Shown here one piece after another: positions 24,617 to 33,143 of a DNA stretch of 64,000 nucleotides (positions are counted from its first letter, which is position 1; every line of letters begins with the position of its first letter). The position numbers were made by a program, and so were the translations under genes. The notes under the pieces were generated by a model, which was given only the letters and a program-made list of their open reading frames with translations, had not been told where the DNA came from and did not search any database. Source of the stretch: Chryseobacterium sp. (GTDB lineage: Bacteria; Bacteroidota; Bacteroidia; Flavobacteriales; Weeksellaceae); the NCBI RefSeq assembly GCF_029240215.1, contig NZ_JARBTK010000003.1, forward strand, positions 372,001-436,000, in the 5' to 3' direction.

Positions 24617-24724
24617 ATGTTGCCGAAAAATGCAATATTTCTTACTTTTGGGCAATCAAAATTTAGACATGAAATCGCTCTGCCTGTCATCAATGAAGAT
24701 TTAGCGATTGCAAATGACCTTTAA
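24617..24724 (+). CDS. Possible 35-residue small ORF (unconfirmed)
   Basis: ATG at 24617 reads MLPKNAIFLTFGQSKFRHEI and continues '...ALPVINEDLAIANDL' to a TAA at 24722. The composition is protein-like, but the ORF spans the promoter at 24620-24650 and has no recognised homology, so the transcript from that promoter would start inside it. It may instead be leader sequence of the next gene. AATCGCT and AGCGATT (24673-24710) can pair across it. Confidence 0.2.
   Translation: MLPKNAIFLTFGQSKFRHEIALPVINEDLAIANDL
24620..24650 (+). promoter_or_regulatory. Promoter of the small lipoprotein gene
   Basis: TTG (24620-24622), 20 bases and TACTTTTG (24643-24650) match the consensus. The lipoprotein ATG is 91 bases downstream, giving a long leader. 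Confidence 0.7.
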
Positions 24725-24740
24725 AAAATAAATAAATCAT

Positions 24741-24998
24741 ATGAAAAAATTCATTATATGTTTGGCCATCGCAACAGTTGCAGTAAGCTGCAAAAAGATT
24801 CAGGCAGGAGGAAACAAGAATACTTTGAAACTTGAAGAAGGAGTAGAAAGATATTCTGACGATCATCAAGGCGGTCACGACGGTCACACTGCTGAAGCAG
24901 CAAGTGAAACTCCGGCTCATGGCGCTCACGAAACTGAAGCTCCTAAGAAAGACAGCGCAACAGCAAAACACGCAGATTCTGCAAAAGCAGGACACTAA
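24741..24998 (+). CDS. Small His/Ala-rich lipoprotein
   Basis: 85 residues. Residues 1-17 are a lipoprotein signal peptide with Cys17 in 'VAVSC', so the protein should be lipid-anchored. The mature part starts KKIQAGGNKNTLKLEEGVERYSDDHQGG in its first stretch (only partly quoted) and is then low-complexity, rich in His, Ala, Glu and Thr ('GGHDGHTAEAA', 'HGAHETEAPKKDSATAKHADSAKAGH'). Histidine clusters suggest possible metal contact, but nothing proves it. It has its own promoter and a strong terminator, so it is a single-gene unit. Confidence 0.75.
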   Translation: MKKFIICLAIATVAVSCKKIQAGGNKNTLKLEEGVERYSDDHQGGHDGHTAEAASETPAHGAHETEAPKKDSATAKHADSAKAGH

Positions 24999-25018
24999 TT
25001 GTTTTCAAAAAAATATAC

Positions 25019-25053
25019 GTAAATCCTGCACTTGTGCGGGATTTACTGTTTTT
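25019..25053 (+). terminator. Intrinsic terminator
   Basis: GTAAATCCTGCAC and GTGCGGGATTTAC form a 13-bp stem (one G-T) around TT(G)T, followed by TGTTTTT. Confidence 0.85.
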
Positions 25054-25135
25054 AAAGCTTTCCTAAAATATAAAACAAGGTTTTTGTTTGTTGGGACAGT
25101 TCAATTTTTTTAAATTTATCCAAATTAAATTTACA

Positions 25136-26515
25136 ATGCAAGAGACATTAAATTACATCAACGAAAACAAACTCCGTTTCGTAGATGAATTGTTTGAATT
25201 ATTGAGAATCGCTTCAATTTCTGCTGATCCGGCTTATAAAAATGAAGTATTATTATGCGCTGATAAAGTAGCAGAACATCTTAAAAATACAGGTGCAGAC
25301 AATGTAGAAGTTTGCCAGACAAAAGGTTACCCAATTGTTTTCGGAGAAAAAATCATCGATAAAAATTTGCCAACGGTTTTGGTTTATGGTCATTATGACG
25401 TTCAGCCACCAGATCCGCTAGAATTGTGGAGAAAACCACCTTTCGAGCCTTACATTGAGAAAACAGAACTTCATCCTGAAGGAGCTATTTTTGCAAGAGG
25501 TTCTGCAGATGATAAAGGACAGTTTTTTATGCAGATCAAAGCTTTTGAGGCGATGATGAAAACAAATTCTCTTCCCTGTAATATTAAATTTATTTTTGAA
25601 GGTGAAGAAGAGGTAGGTTCTGTAAGTTTAGGTGATTTTGTGAATGAATTTAAAGAAAAATTATCTTGTGATTGTATTTTAATTTCTGATACTCATATTT
25701 ACAGTAACGAGCAACCGACTGTGACTACCGGTCTGAGAGGTTTAAGCTATGTAGAAGTGGAAGTGGAGGGTCCAAACAGAGACTTGCACTCAGGTCTTTA
25801 TGGTGGGGCAGTTCCGAATCCTATTCATGTACTTTCAAGAATGATTGCTAAATTGATTGATGATGACGGACAAATTACCATTGATGGTTTTTATGATAAT
25901 GTAGAAGATGTTTCAGACGAAGAAAGAGCTGAAATGAATAAGCTGAAAGATAATCCTGAAGAATTCAAAAAATCTATCGGCTTAAATGGAGTGGAAGGTG
26001 AGGCTGGTTACACCACTTTAGAGAGAACTTCGATCCGTCCGACTTTAGACTGTAATGGAATTTGGGGTGGTTATACGGGAGAAGGTGCAAAAACTGTCAT
26101 TCCATCAAAAGCTTCTGCGAAAATCTCTATGCGTTTGGTTCCTTATCAGACCCCGGAAGAAATTACAGAAAAGTTCACGAAATATTTTGAAAAAATAGCT
26201 CCTGATAATGTGAGAGTAAAAGTTACTCCGCATCACGGTGGATTACCTTATGTTTTGCCAACTGATACAAAAGAATATTTAGCCGCTAAAAATGCAATGG
26301 AAACTGCTTTCGGAAAAGAAGTTCTTCCTTACAGAGGTGGTGGAAGTATTCCTATCACGTCAATGTTTGAGCAGGTTTTGGGTGCAAAATCTGTACTGAT
26401 GGGATTTGGTCTTGATTCTGATGCAATACATTCACCGAATGAACATTACGGTTTATTCAATTTCTATAAAGGAATTGAAAGCATACCTTTATTTTTTGAA
26501 AACTATTCTAAATAA
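25136..26515 (+). CDS. M20-family dipeptidase
   Basis: Cytoplasmic di-zinc peptidase of the M20 (CNDP/PepV) class, 459 residues from the ATG at 25136; the frame is open 16 codons up, without family similarity. Metal and catalytic residues are visible: His86 and Asp88 in 'VYGHYDVQPP', Asp125 in 'GSADDKG', the Glu pair in 'EGEEEVGS' (155-162), and downstream 'DTHI' (about 181) and a C-terminal His in 'DAIHSPNEHYGL'. 'RDLHSGLYGG' marks the lid domain. Such enzymes hydrolyse dipeptides after extracellular digestion, which fits the secreted proteases in this window. Stands alone. Confidence 0.9.
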   Translation: MQETLNYINENKLRFVDELFELLRIASISADPAYKNEVLLCADKVAEHLKNTGADNVEVCQTKGYPIVFGEKIIDKNLPTVLVYGHYDVQPPDPLELWRKPPFEPYIEKTELHPEGAIFARGSADDKGQFFMQIKAFEAMMKTNSLPCNIKFIFEGEEEVGSVSLGDFVNEFKEKLSCDCILISDTHIYSNEQPTVTTGLRGLSYVEVEVEGPNRDLHSGLYGGAVPNPIHVLSRMIAKLIDDDGQITIDGFYDNVEDVSDEERAEMNKLKDNPEEFKKSIGLNGVEGEAGYTTLERTSIRPTLDCNGIWGGYTGEGAKTVIPSKASAKISMRLVPYQTPEEITEKFTKYFEKIAPDNVRVKVTPHHGGLPYVLPTDTKEYLAAKNAMETAFGKEVLPYRGGGSIPITSMFEQVLGAKSVLMGFGLDSDAIHSPNEHYGLFNFYKGIESIPLFFENYSK

Positions 26516-26630
26516 TGATAATAAGTCCTTAAGAATTTTTTCTTGAGGATTTTTTAAATTTTAACAGTTTTTTTTAATTCACTATGTTAAACTTTATTAT
26601 ATTTACGCTAAATAATTTAAAATTAATTTT

Positions 26631-27623
26631 ATGAAAAAAATTCTATCTTCTTTATTGTTGACTTCTGCAACAATGATGATGTTTGGGCAGGTTATAGTAA
26701 ACGAAAATTTTAGCTCATTAATATCAGGTAATCTTGGAACGCAAAATTCTTGGTTAACATCTGGTGGTACAGCTACTGACTATCAAATTACTACGATAGA
26801 TGCGGCACATGGTCTATCATTAACTACTACAAGTGGAAATGGATATGTAGCAACATCAAATCCTAATAATAGAACTGCAGCAAGAGTAACAACCGTTGTT
26901 GCTACAACTTCAAATAATATTGTACAAGCTACAGCTGATATTTATACAGGGTCTTCTAACGGAGCAGGCGAGTACAGATTTGTTGTAGTAGGCACCGCAG
27001 GTACAACAACAGTAGCTATTGGAGGATTTACATATAATGTTACTACGAAAAAGTTGAATGGATTAGGAACTTTTTATAATGCTACTAGTGTACCAACTCT
27101 TTATCTTGCTGTAGCAGATGCTAGTGCACCAGTTTTTCCTGTTAATACTTGGGTAACTGTAAGTTATACATACAATAAAACAACAGGAGCTATGACGTGG
27201 TCTTGGCCAGGAGGGGGAAGTTCTGTTACCACTGATCCTGATCAAATTATTGGAATGGTTGCAAAAGATGTATATCTTCAAAATCTAACTGCAACTGGAA
27301 ACACAGTAAATAATACTGTTGGTATTGATAATATTTTGGCACAATTTGGAAATACTGCAACATTATCCATTAATGATGTAAATACTGTCCCTGTAAATAA
27401 AAGAAGTGTCATTTCTGTTTATCCTAACCCAACTTCAGATATCCTAAACATCAAAACAGATTCTAAAATCAATAATGTTTCTGTAACTGATATGACAGGT
27501 AGAAAAGTAAGTGTAAAATTAGATGGAGATAAAGTAGATGTTAAATCTCTTTCAGCTGGAACTTATTTAATCAACGTAGAAACTAAAGATGGTATTTCTA
27601 CTGAGAAATTCATCAAAAAATAA
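26631..27623 (+). CDS. Secreted protein with T9SS type A sorting domain
   Basis: 330 residues: signal peptide to about residue 20, a Thr/Ser/Asn-rich beta-sandwich-like region (about 20-240, 'GEYRFVVVGTAGTTTVAIGGFTYNV' in part) resembling lectin or laminin-G-like folds but without a firm hit, and a C-terminal T9SS sorting domain from about 262 ('ISVYPNPTSDILNIKTDS' ... ending KFIKK). The sorting domain is nearly identical to that of the gene at 28523. Exported to the cell surface by type IX secretion. Function unknown; an adhesin or lectin is plausible but not shown. Confidence 0.75.
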   Translation: MKKILSSLLLTSATMMMFGQVIVNENFSSLISGNLGTQNSWLTSGGTATDYQITTIDAAHGLSLTTTSGNGYVATSNPNNRTAARVTTVVATTSNNIVQATADIYTGSSNGAGEYRFVVVGTAGTTTVAIGGFTYNVTTKKLNGLGTFYNATSVPTLYLAVADASAPVFPVNTWVTVSYTYNKTTGAMTWSWPGGGSSVTTDPDQIIGMVAKDVYLQNLTATGNTVNNTVGIDNILAQFGNTATLSINDVNTVPVNKRSVISVYPNPTSDILNIKTDSKINNVSVTDMTGRKVSVKLDGDKVDVKSLSAGTYLINVETKDGISTEKFIKK

Positions 27624-27648
27624 ATACTAATACATTTAGTATAATATA

Positions 27649-27675
27649 AACGCTCCAATTGGGGCGTTTTTTTGT
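27649..27675 (+). terminator. Intrinsic terminator
   Basis: AACGCTCC and GGGGCGTT pair around AATT (one G-T), followed by seven T. The surrounding bases match the terminator at 30281. Confidence 0.85.
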
Positions 27676-27750
27676 TAAAATAAGAAAATTTAATTTTTAT
27701 ATATTAATATTTTAACTAAATTTATAACTTAATCATAAAAATCAATAACC

Positions 27751-28497
27751 ATGAAAAAAATTGCTTTACTGGCGACGTGTGCCTTGTTTTCAAATTCTTT
27801 ATTCTCTCAACAATGGGATGGTGCAACAAATTCTACAGATTATATTTTTAGAAATGGAAAAGTTAGCATAGGAACAGATAATAATAATGATAAGCTAAAT
27901 CTTAATGGCAATTTAAGGTTAACTGGAAATTTTGGAAATAAAATTGTTTTTGGTGGAGGCTCTACGTCATCTAATGGTTCTACGATTGTAGGTGATGGTG
28001 GTGATTTTCATATGGAATTAAGTGGCTTTAAGCTTTATCTGCATCCTAACGTTTCCGCTTATTTCGGAGATATAGACCCAAATCCAGAGTTAAAAAAGTC
28101 ATTCTCAATGGGCCTTAGCGGATTAATTGGAATGGGAACAGATAATTTTTATTGTAGCCAATGTACAGATTACCGCCTCTTTGTAAAAGACGGTATTAAA
28201 ACAGAAAAAGTAAAAGTAGAAATTGCAGCTAACAATGGCTGGGCTGATTATGTTTTCAAAAAAAATTATAAACTAATGCCTTTACAGGATCTCCAATCTT
28301 ACATTGATGAGAAAGGGCATTTACCTGAAATTCCTACTACAGAAGAAGCGATTGCTAATGGTATCGAGCTTAAAGAAATGAATATTCTTTTGCTTAAAAA
28401 AGTGGAAGAACTTACTTTATATACTTTGCAACAACAAAAGAATATTGAAGAGCAGAATAAACGTATTGAAACGTTGGAGAAAAAATTGAATAAATAA
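27751..28497 (+). CDS. Secreted protein with tail-fibre-like C-terminal coiled coil
   Basis: 248 residues. Signal peptide (MKKIALLATCALFSNSLFSQ), then a Gly/Asn-rich beta region ('YIFRNGKVSIGTDNNNDKLNLNG') similar to the start of Bacteroidota 'tail fiber' surface proteins. The C-terminal part 'GWADYVFKKNYKLMPLQDLQ', 'GHLPEIPTTEEAIANGIELKEMN' and a heptad helix (about 205-247, 'LQQQKNIEEQNKRIETLEKKL') is the usual C-terminus of this family. It carries no T9SS sorting domain, so the export route after the Sec step is not clear. Lies between two T9SS cargo genes on the same strand. Confidence 0.72.
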   Translation: MKKIALLATCALFSNSLFSQQWDGATNSTDYIFRNGKVSIGTDNNNDKLNLNGNLRLTGNFGNKIVFGGGSTSSNGSTIVGDGGDFHMELSGFKLYLHPNVSAYFGDIDPNPELKKSFSMGLSGLIGMGTDNFYCSQCTDYRLFVKDGIKTEKVKVEIAANNGWADYVFKKNYKLMPLQDLQSYIDEKGHLPEIPTTEEAIANGIELKEMNILLLKKVEELTLYTLQQQKNIEEQNKRIETLEKKLNK

Positions 28498-28522
28498 TTA
28501 TTAATCATGTAATAAATTATTT

Positions 28523-30253
28523 ATGAAAAAGTTTTTTTTAATAATGCTTTTGTGTTTATATTCTTGGGGATATTCACAGGGTGAGAATGATAATTGGTAT
28601 TTTGGGCAAAAAATCGCAATAAATTTTGCAGGAACAAGTCCCCAGCTCTTAACTAACAGTTCGATGATAGCAAATCTTTCATCAGCAACAGTCAGTGATG
28701 ACAATGGAAATTTATTATTTTATACTGATGGAAACTACGTTTGGAACAGGCAGCATGTAATCATGCAAAATGGAAATGTTGATCAGTATGGAATGCAGAT
28801 TTCAATTGTGAAACATCTGACAAATCCTAATTTGTATTATATTTTTAGTGCAAATACAGCAGGTTATGTTGCTCGTTATTCAATAGTCGATATTTCATTA
28901 GGTAACATTGGCTCAAACGGACAGCCTTTAGGAGCTGTTTTACAGAATTTCAAAAATATTCCAATTTTAGATGAATTTGGTAATGACTTTACAAATGCTA
29001 GAGGAATAACGGTTGTTCCACATGGAGATAATAGTTCTTTTTGGGTCTTAATAACAACAGGATTAAAGATTTACTCTTACTTATTAAATAATTCAGGAAT
29101 GAGCAGTACTCCAATTGTAAATAATCTAAATACAACTGGTTTCTTTACCTATTATAACGGAATTTCTATTAAAGCATCACCAGAAATAAAAGCTTGTAAC
29201 TTTTCACAATTTTTAAGTATAACCATGGCTAATCTAGGCACTGGTGAAAATGCAGGACTTGTTCGTTCATTTGATAATCTTTCAGGTTTATTAACTACAG
29301 ATTATAATTTGTCAATTGCTTCTAGTGAACCTATATATACTGAATTTAATAAAAATTCAGATATATTATATATAGCAAGATACGAAAATGGAATTTCAAC
29401 AAATCAGATGATTTATAAAATAGATCTGTTAAATTCTACAAATAGTAATATTATTTACAGTCCGTTAGATACTGGACAAGCAGATATGTATAATACAGGA
29501 TCTATACTTACTATACAGAGAAATACAAAGGGGGACATATACTTTTATATACCCTATTATAATTCAGGAAAATATTTAGGTAAAATTAATAATCCTGATA
29601 TTTATGGATTAAGTAGCGCCAACTTAAATGGAATTGACTTATCATTTTATCCAGATAACGCAATCTATGTAGGCTCTACAAATAATTTACCACAATTAGT
29701 ACCAAATCTTCAAGAGTCTGGGATTAACTCATGTTTAGCATCTATTCATTTATCATCACCTGAAATTAATAGTACGTATAATTATCAAGTTAGTAATACG
29801 ATTTTAACAGATCAGGATTACACTATCTCCGCAGGAAAAAATATTCTAATGAAAGCTGGTAATAGTATTACACTTTTACCCAATACAAATATAGAATATG
29901 GGGCAACTTATTTGGCTAAAATCGAGGATTGTAATTGTTCTGGTGAAGAAATTGAAGGCAAAGCTCACAAATTAAAAAATAATATGTTTTTAGATTTAAG
30001 AAATTTACCATTTAAATATTCAATTAAAAATATTAAAGAAATAGAGATTTACCCCAACCCAACTTCAGACATCCTACACATCAAAACGGACTCTAAAATC
30101 AACGTAGTTTCTGTTTCAGATATAACAGGTAGAAAAGTCAATGTAAAATTAGATGGAGATAAAGTAGATGTAAGAGCTCTTCCGGCTGGAACTTATTTAA
30201 TCAATGTAGAAACTAAAGATGGTATTTCTACAGAGAAATTCATCAAAAAATAA
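28523..30253 (+). CDS. Secreted beta-propeller-like protein with T9SS type A sorting domain
   Basis: 576 residues: signal peptide (about 1-19, 'LLCLYSWGYSQ'), 'DNWYFGQKIAINFAGTSPQLL' start seen in Bacteroidota surface proteins, and repeated four-strand blades such as 'ATVSDDNGNLLFYTDG', 'YYIFSANTAGYVARYSIVD' and 'ILYIARYENG'. A beta-strand-rich 'SAGKNILMKAGNSITLLPNTNIEYGA' stretch (about 436-465) precedes the sorting domain (about 507-576, 'EIYPNPTSDILHIKTDS' ... KFIKK). Type IX export is well supported; the binding partner is unknown. Confidence 0.75.
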   Translation: MKKFFLIMLLCLYSWGYSQGENDNWYFGQKIAINFAGTSPQLLTNSSMIANLSSATVSDDNGNLLFYTDGNYVWNRQHVIMQNGNVDQYGMQISIVKHLTNPNLYYIFSANTAGYVARYSIVDISLGNIGSNGQPLGAVLQNFKNIPILDEFGNDFTNARGITVVPHGDNSSFWVLITTGLKIYSYLLNNSGMSSTPIVNNLNTTGFFTYYNGISIKASPEIKACNFSQFLSITMANLGTGENAGLVRSFDNLSGLLTTDYNLSIASSEPIYTEFNKNSDILYIARYENGISTNQMIYKIDLLNSTNSNIIYSPLDTGQADMYNTGSILTIQRNTKGDIYFYIPYYNSGKYLGKINNPDIYGLSSANLNGIDLSFYPDNAIYVGSTNNLPQLVPNLQESGINSCLASIHLSSPEINSTYNYQVSNTILTDQDYTISAGKNILMKAGNSITLLPNTNIEYGATYLAKIEDCNCSGEEIEGKAHKLKNNMFLDLRNLPFKYSIKNIKEIEIYPNPTSDILHIKTDSKINVVSVSDITGRKVNVKLDGDKVDVRALPAGTYLINVETKDGISTEKFIKK

Positions 30254-30280
30254 AATACTGATAAATCTTAGTATATTAAA

Positions 30281-30306
30281 AACGCTCCAATCGGAGCGTT
30301 TTTGTT
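30281..30306 (+). terminator. Intrinsic terminator
   Basis: AACGCTCC and GGAGCGTT pair perfectly around AATC and are followed by a T run. Confidence 0.85.
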
Positions 30307-30332
30307 ATTTTAGAGAAATAAATTTTAATAAT

Positions 30333-31040
30333 ATGATTGAAAATAAAGTAGCATACATCACAGGAGGAACAAAAGGAATTGGTTTTGGCATTGCTAAAAT
30401 TTTACTCGAAAACGGAATCTCAGTTGCATTTTCGGGAAGAAAAAAAGAAGATGTTGTAGAGGCAGAAAAGGAACTGCAAAAATATTCTGCACAAGTTTTA
30501 GGAATCGTTTCCGATGTCAGAAGTTTAGAAAGTGAAGAAAAAGCAGTTCAAAGTATTGTAGAGAAATTCGGGAGATTAGATTTTGTAATTGCCAATGCAG
30601 GATTAGGAATTTTCAAACCCGTTGACGAATTAACTTCCGAAGAATGGAATTCTATGATAGAAACTAATCTTACCGGGGTTTTCCATACTTTGAAAGCTTC
30701 AATTGAAGAATTAAAGAAAAATGAAGGATATTACATAACCATTTCAAGTTTGGCAGGAGCAAATTTCTTTGAAAACGGAACAGGCTATAATGCGTCAAAA
30801 TTTGGTGTTGTAGGTTTTACCCAGGCTGCTATGATCGATTTGAGAAAATACAATATTAAATCTACTGTCATCATGCCTGGTTCAGTAGCAACTCATTTTA
30901 ACGGAAATGAGCCTTCTGAAAAAGATAATTGGAAAATTCAACCTGAAGATATGGGGAATTTGGTCTTGGATATTTTAAAAATGAATCCGAGAGTTTTACC
31001 AAGCAAGATAGAGTTTAGAGCAACAAAACCAAAGAGTTAG
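30333..31040 (+). CDS. Short-chain dehydrogenase/reductase
   Basis: 235-residue NAD(P)-dependent oxidoreductase. I use the ATG at 30333 (MIENKVAYITGGTKGIGFG), because the longer frame upstream runs through the terminator and the previous gene's 3' end. Cofactor loop TGGTKGIG (10-17), 'NAGLGIF' (about 85-91), catalytic Ser in 'ISSLAG' (about 138-143), and Tyr-Lys in 'YNASKFG' (about 151-157). A classical SDR of unknown substrate. Not obviously in an operon with its neighbours. Confidence 0.88.
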   Translation: MIENKVAYITGGTKGIGFGIAKILLENGISVAFSGRKKEDVVEAEKELQKYSAQVLGIVSDVRSLESEEKAVQSIVEKFGRLDFVIANAGLGIFKPVDELTSEEWNSMIETNLTGVFHTLKASIEELKKNEGYYITISSLAGANFFENGTGYNASKFGVVGFTQAAMIDLRKYNIKSTVIMPGSVATHFNGNEPSEKDNWKIQPEDMGNLVLDILKMNPRVLPSKIEFRATKPKS

Positions 31041-31232
31041 AAACTTATAATGCGCTGAATAATAATTAAATAAGTATTATGCATGCATAATATATTTTTT
31101 ATTTATATTTACAAAACTTAACAAACAAAAATTGCTTCCTCAATTTTATTATCTGATGAAGTAAAAAGAAAAATATATAATTTATGAAACCGTAAGGTTG
31201 CATATGGTAAATAAAAATAATTAAAACAACAT

Positions 31233-31979
31233 ATGAAAATATTAGTTTGTATTAGTAGTGTTCCGGATACTACTTCTAAAATTAACTTTACAGCAGATAA
31301 ATCTGCGTTCGACAAAAACGGGATTCAATGGGTGATCAATCCTCTTGATGAATTTGCTTTAACAAAAGCAATCAAATTACAGGAATCTCAGGGAGCAACT
31401 GTAACGGTAATGAATGTTGGAGATGCTACTACAGAACCTGTGATCAGAAAAGCTTTGGCAATCGGAGCTAACGATGCGGTAAGAGTGAACTTAGATCCTA
31501 AAGACAGCTATTCTACAGCAAAAGAAATTGCTTCTGTTGCTAAAAACGGAGGTTATGACTTAGTTCTTTGTGGTAAAGAATCAATCGATTATAATGGTGG
31601 TTGTGTTCCCGGAATGGTTGCCCAGTTATTGAATCAACCTTTCGTAAATGCTTCAGTTGGTTTAGACGTAAACGGAAGCGAAGCGACTGCTGTAAGAGAA
31701 ATTGAAGGGGGTAAAGAAACTATTTCTGTGAAATTACCTGCTGTAATTGCAGGTCAGAAAGGATTGGTAGATGAAAAAGATTTGATTATTCCAAATATGA
31801 GAGGGATTATGTCTGCAAGAACAAAACCTTTGCAGGTTGTTGAGCCTACTTCTTCTGAAGTAAAAGTTCAGGGAGTTTCTTATGACTCTGTTCCGCCAAG
31901 AGCAGCGGTAAAAATCGTTTCTCCTGATAATTTAGATGAATTGGTAAGATTACTTCACGAAGAAGCTAAAGTTATCTAA
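31233..31979 (+). CDS. etfB: Electron transfer flavoprotein subunit beta
   Basis: ETF carries electrons from acyl-CoA and amino-acid dehydrogenases to the respiratory chain. 248 residues starting 'MKILVCISSVPDTTSKINF', with 'WVINPLDEFALTKAIKLQE' (about 29-47), 'GANDAVRVN', 'GKESIDYNGGCVPGMVAQLL' (AMP-binding region, about 111-130) and 'LPAVIAGQKGLVDEKDLIIPNMRGIMSARTKPL' (about 171-203). Length and motifs are normal. Pairs with etfA 41 bases downstream. Confidence 0.95.
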   Translation: MKILVCISSVPDTTSKINFTADKSAFDKNGIQWVINPLDEFALTKAIKLQESQGATVTVMNVGDATTEPVIRKALAIGANDAVRVNLDPKDSYSTAKEIASVAKNGGYDLVLCGKESIDYNGGCVPGMVAQLLNQPFVNASVGLDVNGSEATAVREIEGGKETISVKLPAVIAGQKGLVDEKDLIIPNMRGIMSARTKPLQVVEPTSSEVKVQGVSYDSVPPRAAVKIVSPDNLDELVRLLHEEAKVI

Positions 31980-32020
31980 TCTTTTTAATTATTAAATTTT
32001 TTAATCTTAAATTCAAGAAA

Positions 32021-32968
32021 ATGGCAGTATTCGTATACGCAGAAAATATAAACGGAGTTTACAAAAAAGCAGCTTTTGAGGCAGTTTCTTATGCTAAAGC
32101 AGTTGCAGATCAGGCAGGTGAAACTGTTACAGCGATCTCGGTAAACCCAACAGATTCTTCAGATTTATTGTATAAATATGGAGCAACAAATGTAATCAAT
32201 ATCAAAGACGAAGGTCTTAAAAATTTCTCGGCAAAAGCTTATGCTCAGGCAGTAAGTGAAGTTGCTGACGGAAACATCATCGTTTTTCCTCACACTACAG
32301 ATGCTTCTTCGGTTGCGCCAATGTTGGCAGTGATGAAAAATTTTTCATTAATTACTAATGTTTTGGAAGCACCGGAAAGCCAGTCTCCATTTCAGGTAAA
32401 GAGAAAAGCATTTTCAGGAAAAGGATTTATGCATGCAAAAGCTGAAGGAACAGGAGTAATTCTTACCGTTTCTCAGAATGCTTTTGGTGTAAAAGAAAAT
32501 GCAGTTTCAGGTTCTGAAGAAGTGAAAAATCTTTCAGTAGCTAATGAAGATACAAAAGTGATTTCTCACGAGCAAAGTTCAGGAAAATTAGACCTTAAAG
32601 AGGCTGAAATAGTAGTTTCTGCAGGTAGAGGAATGAAAGGTCCTGAAAATTGGGGAATGGTAGAAGAATTGGCAAACGTTTTAGGTGCTGCTACAGCTTG
32701 TTCAAAACCAGTTTCAGACATCGGTTGGAGACCTCACACAGAACACGTTGGACAAACTGGTAAAGCAATTTCGCCAAATTTATATATTGCGATCGGTATT
32801 TCAGGGGCAATTCAGCATTTGGCTGGAGTAAACTCTTCTAAAACGATCGTTGTAATTAACAGTGATGCAGAAGCTCCGTTCTTCAAATCAGCTGATTATG
32901 GTGTTGTGGGAGATGCTTTCCAAATTATTCCTGCATTGACGGAGAAAATCAAAGCACTTAAAGGATAG
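32021..32968 (+). CDS. etfA: Electron transfer flavoprotein subunit alpha
   Basis: 315 residues. FAD-binding C-terminal domain with 'VVSAGRGMKGPENWGMVEEL' (about 197-216), 'VGQTGKAISPNLYIAIGISGAIQHLAG' (about 245-271) and 'VVINSDAEAPFFKSADYGVVGD' (about 278-299), all family signatures; the N-terminal half is a Rossmann-like ETF domain. No ferredoxin fusion is present, so this is the ordinary electron-transferring rather than bifurcating type as far as sequence shows. Encoded with etfB in one unit. Confidence 0.95.
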   Translation: MAVFVYAENINGVYKKAAFEAVSYAKAVADQAGETVTAISVNPTDSSDLLYKYGATNVINIKDEGLKNFSAKAYAQAVSEVADGNIIVFPHTTDASSVAPMLAVMKNFSLITNVLEAPESQSPFQVKRKAFSGKGFMHAKAEGTGVILTVSQNAFGVKENAVSGSEEVKNLSVANEDTKVISHEQSSGKLDLKEAEIVVSAGRGMKGPENWGMVEELANVLGAATACSKPVSDIGWRPHTEHVGQTGKAISPNLYIAIGISGAIQHLAGVNSSKTIVVINSDAEAPFFKSADYGVVGDAFQIIPALTEKIKALKG

Positions 32969-32972
32969 TCGA

Positions 32973-33054
32973 TTGTGAATTTTACTTCGCAAGTCAATGG
33001 TGAATTTTTAAAATTGACAAAGAAGTAAATTGACATTTGACCATTTAAAATTCA
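32973..33054. repeat. Spacer repeat, copy 2 (inverted relative to copy 1)
   Basis: Contains AAATTGACATTTGACCATT, the inverse of the word in the 21758-21830 element, plus paired TTTACTTC/GAAGTAAA and TCAATGGTGAA/TTGACCATT stretches. It follows etfA directly and precedes a terminator. Confidence 0.5.
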
Positions 33055-33064
33055 AATAAATATA

Positions 33065-33096
33065 ATAAAAGCTCGGCTTCCGGGCTTTTATTTTTG
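33065..33096 (+). terminator. Terminator of etfBA
   Basis: ATAAAAGC and GCTTTTAT, with CGG/CCG inside, form a stem followed by TTTTTG. Confidence 0.75.
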
Positions 33097-33130
33097 TCTA
33101 AAAAGTAAAACCTACAATAAAAAATTAATT

Positions 33131-33138
33131 TATATTTG
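33131..33138 (+). promoter_or_regulatory. -7 box of the bifunctional-nuclease gene
   Basis: TATATTTG ends 5 bases before the ATG at 33144, so the leader would be only a few bases. No TTG at proper spacing was seen. Confidence 0.4.
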
Positions 33139-33143
33139 TAGTC

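Noticed and set aside
31041..31232. Riboswitch-like leader before etfB
   Set aside because: The leader is AT-rich with no recognisable riboswitch core or strong stem.
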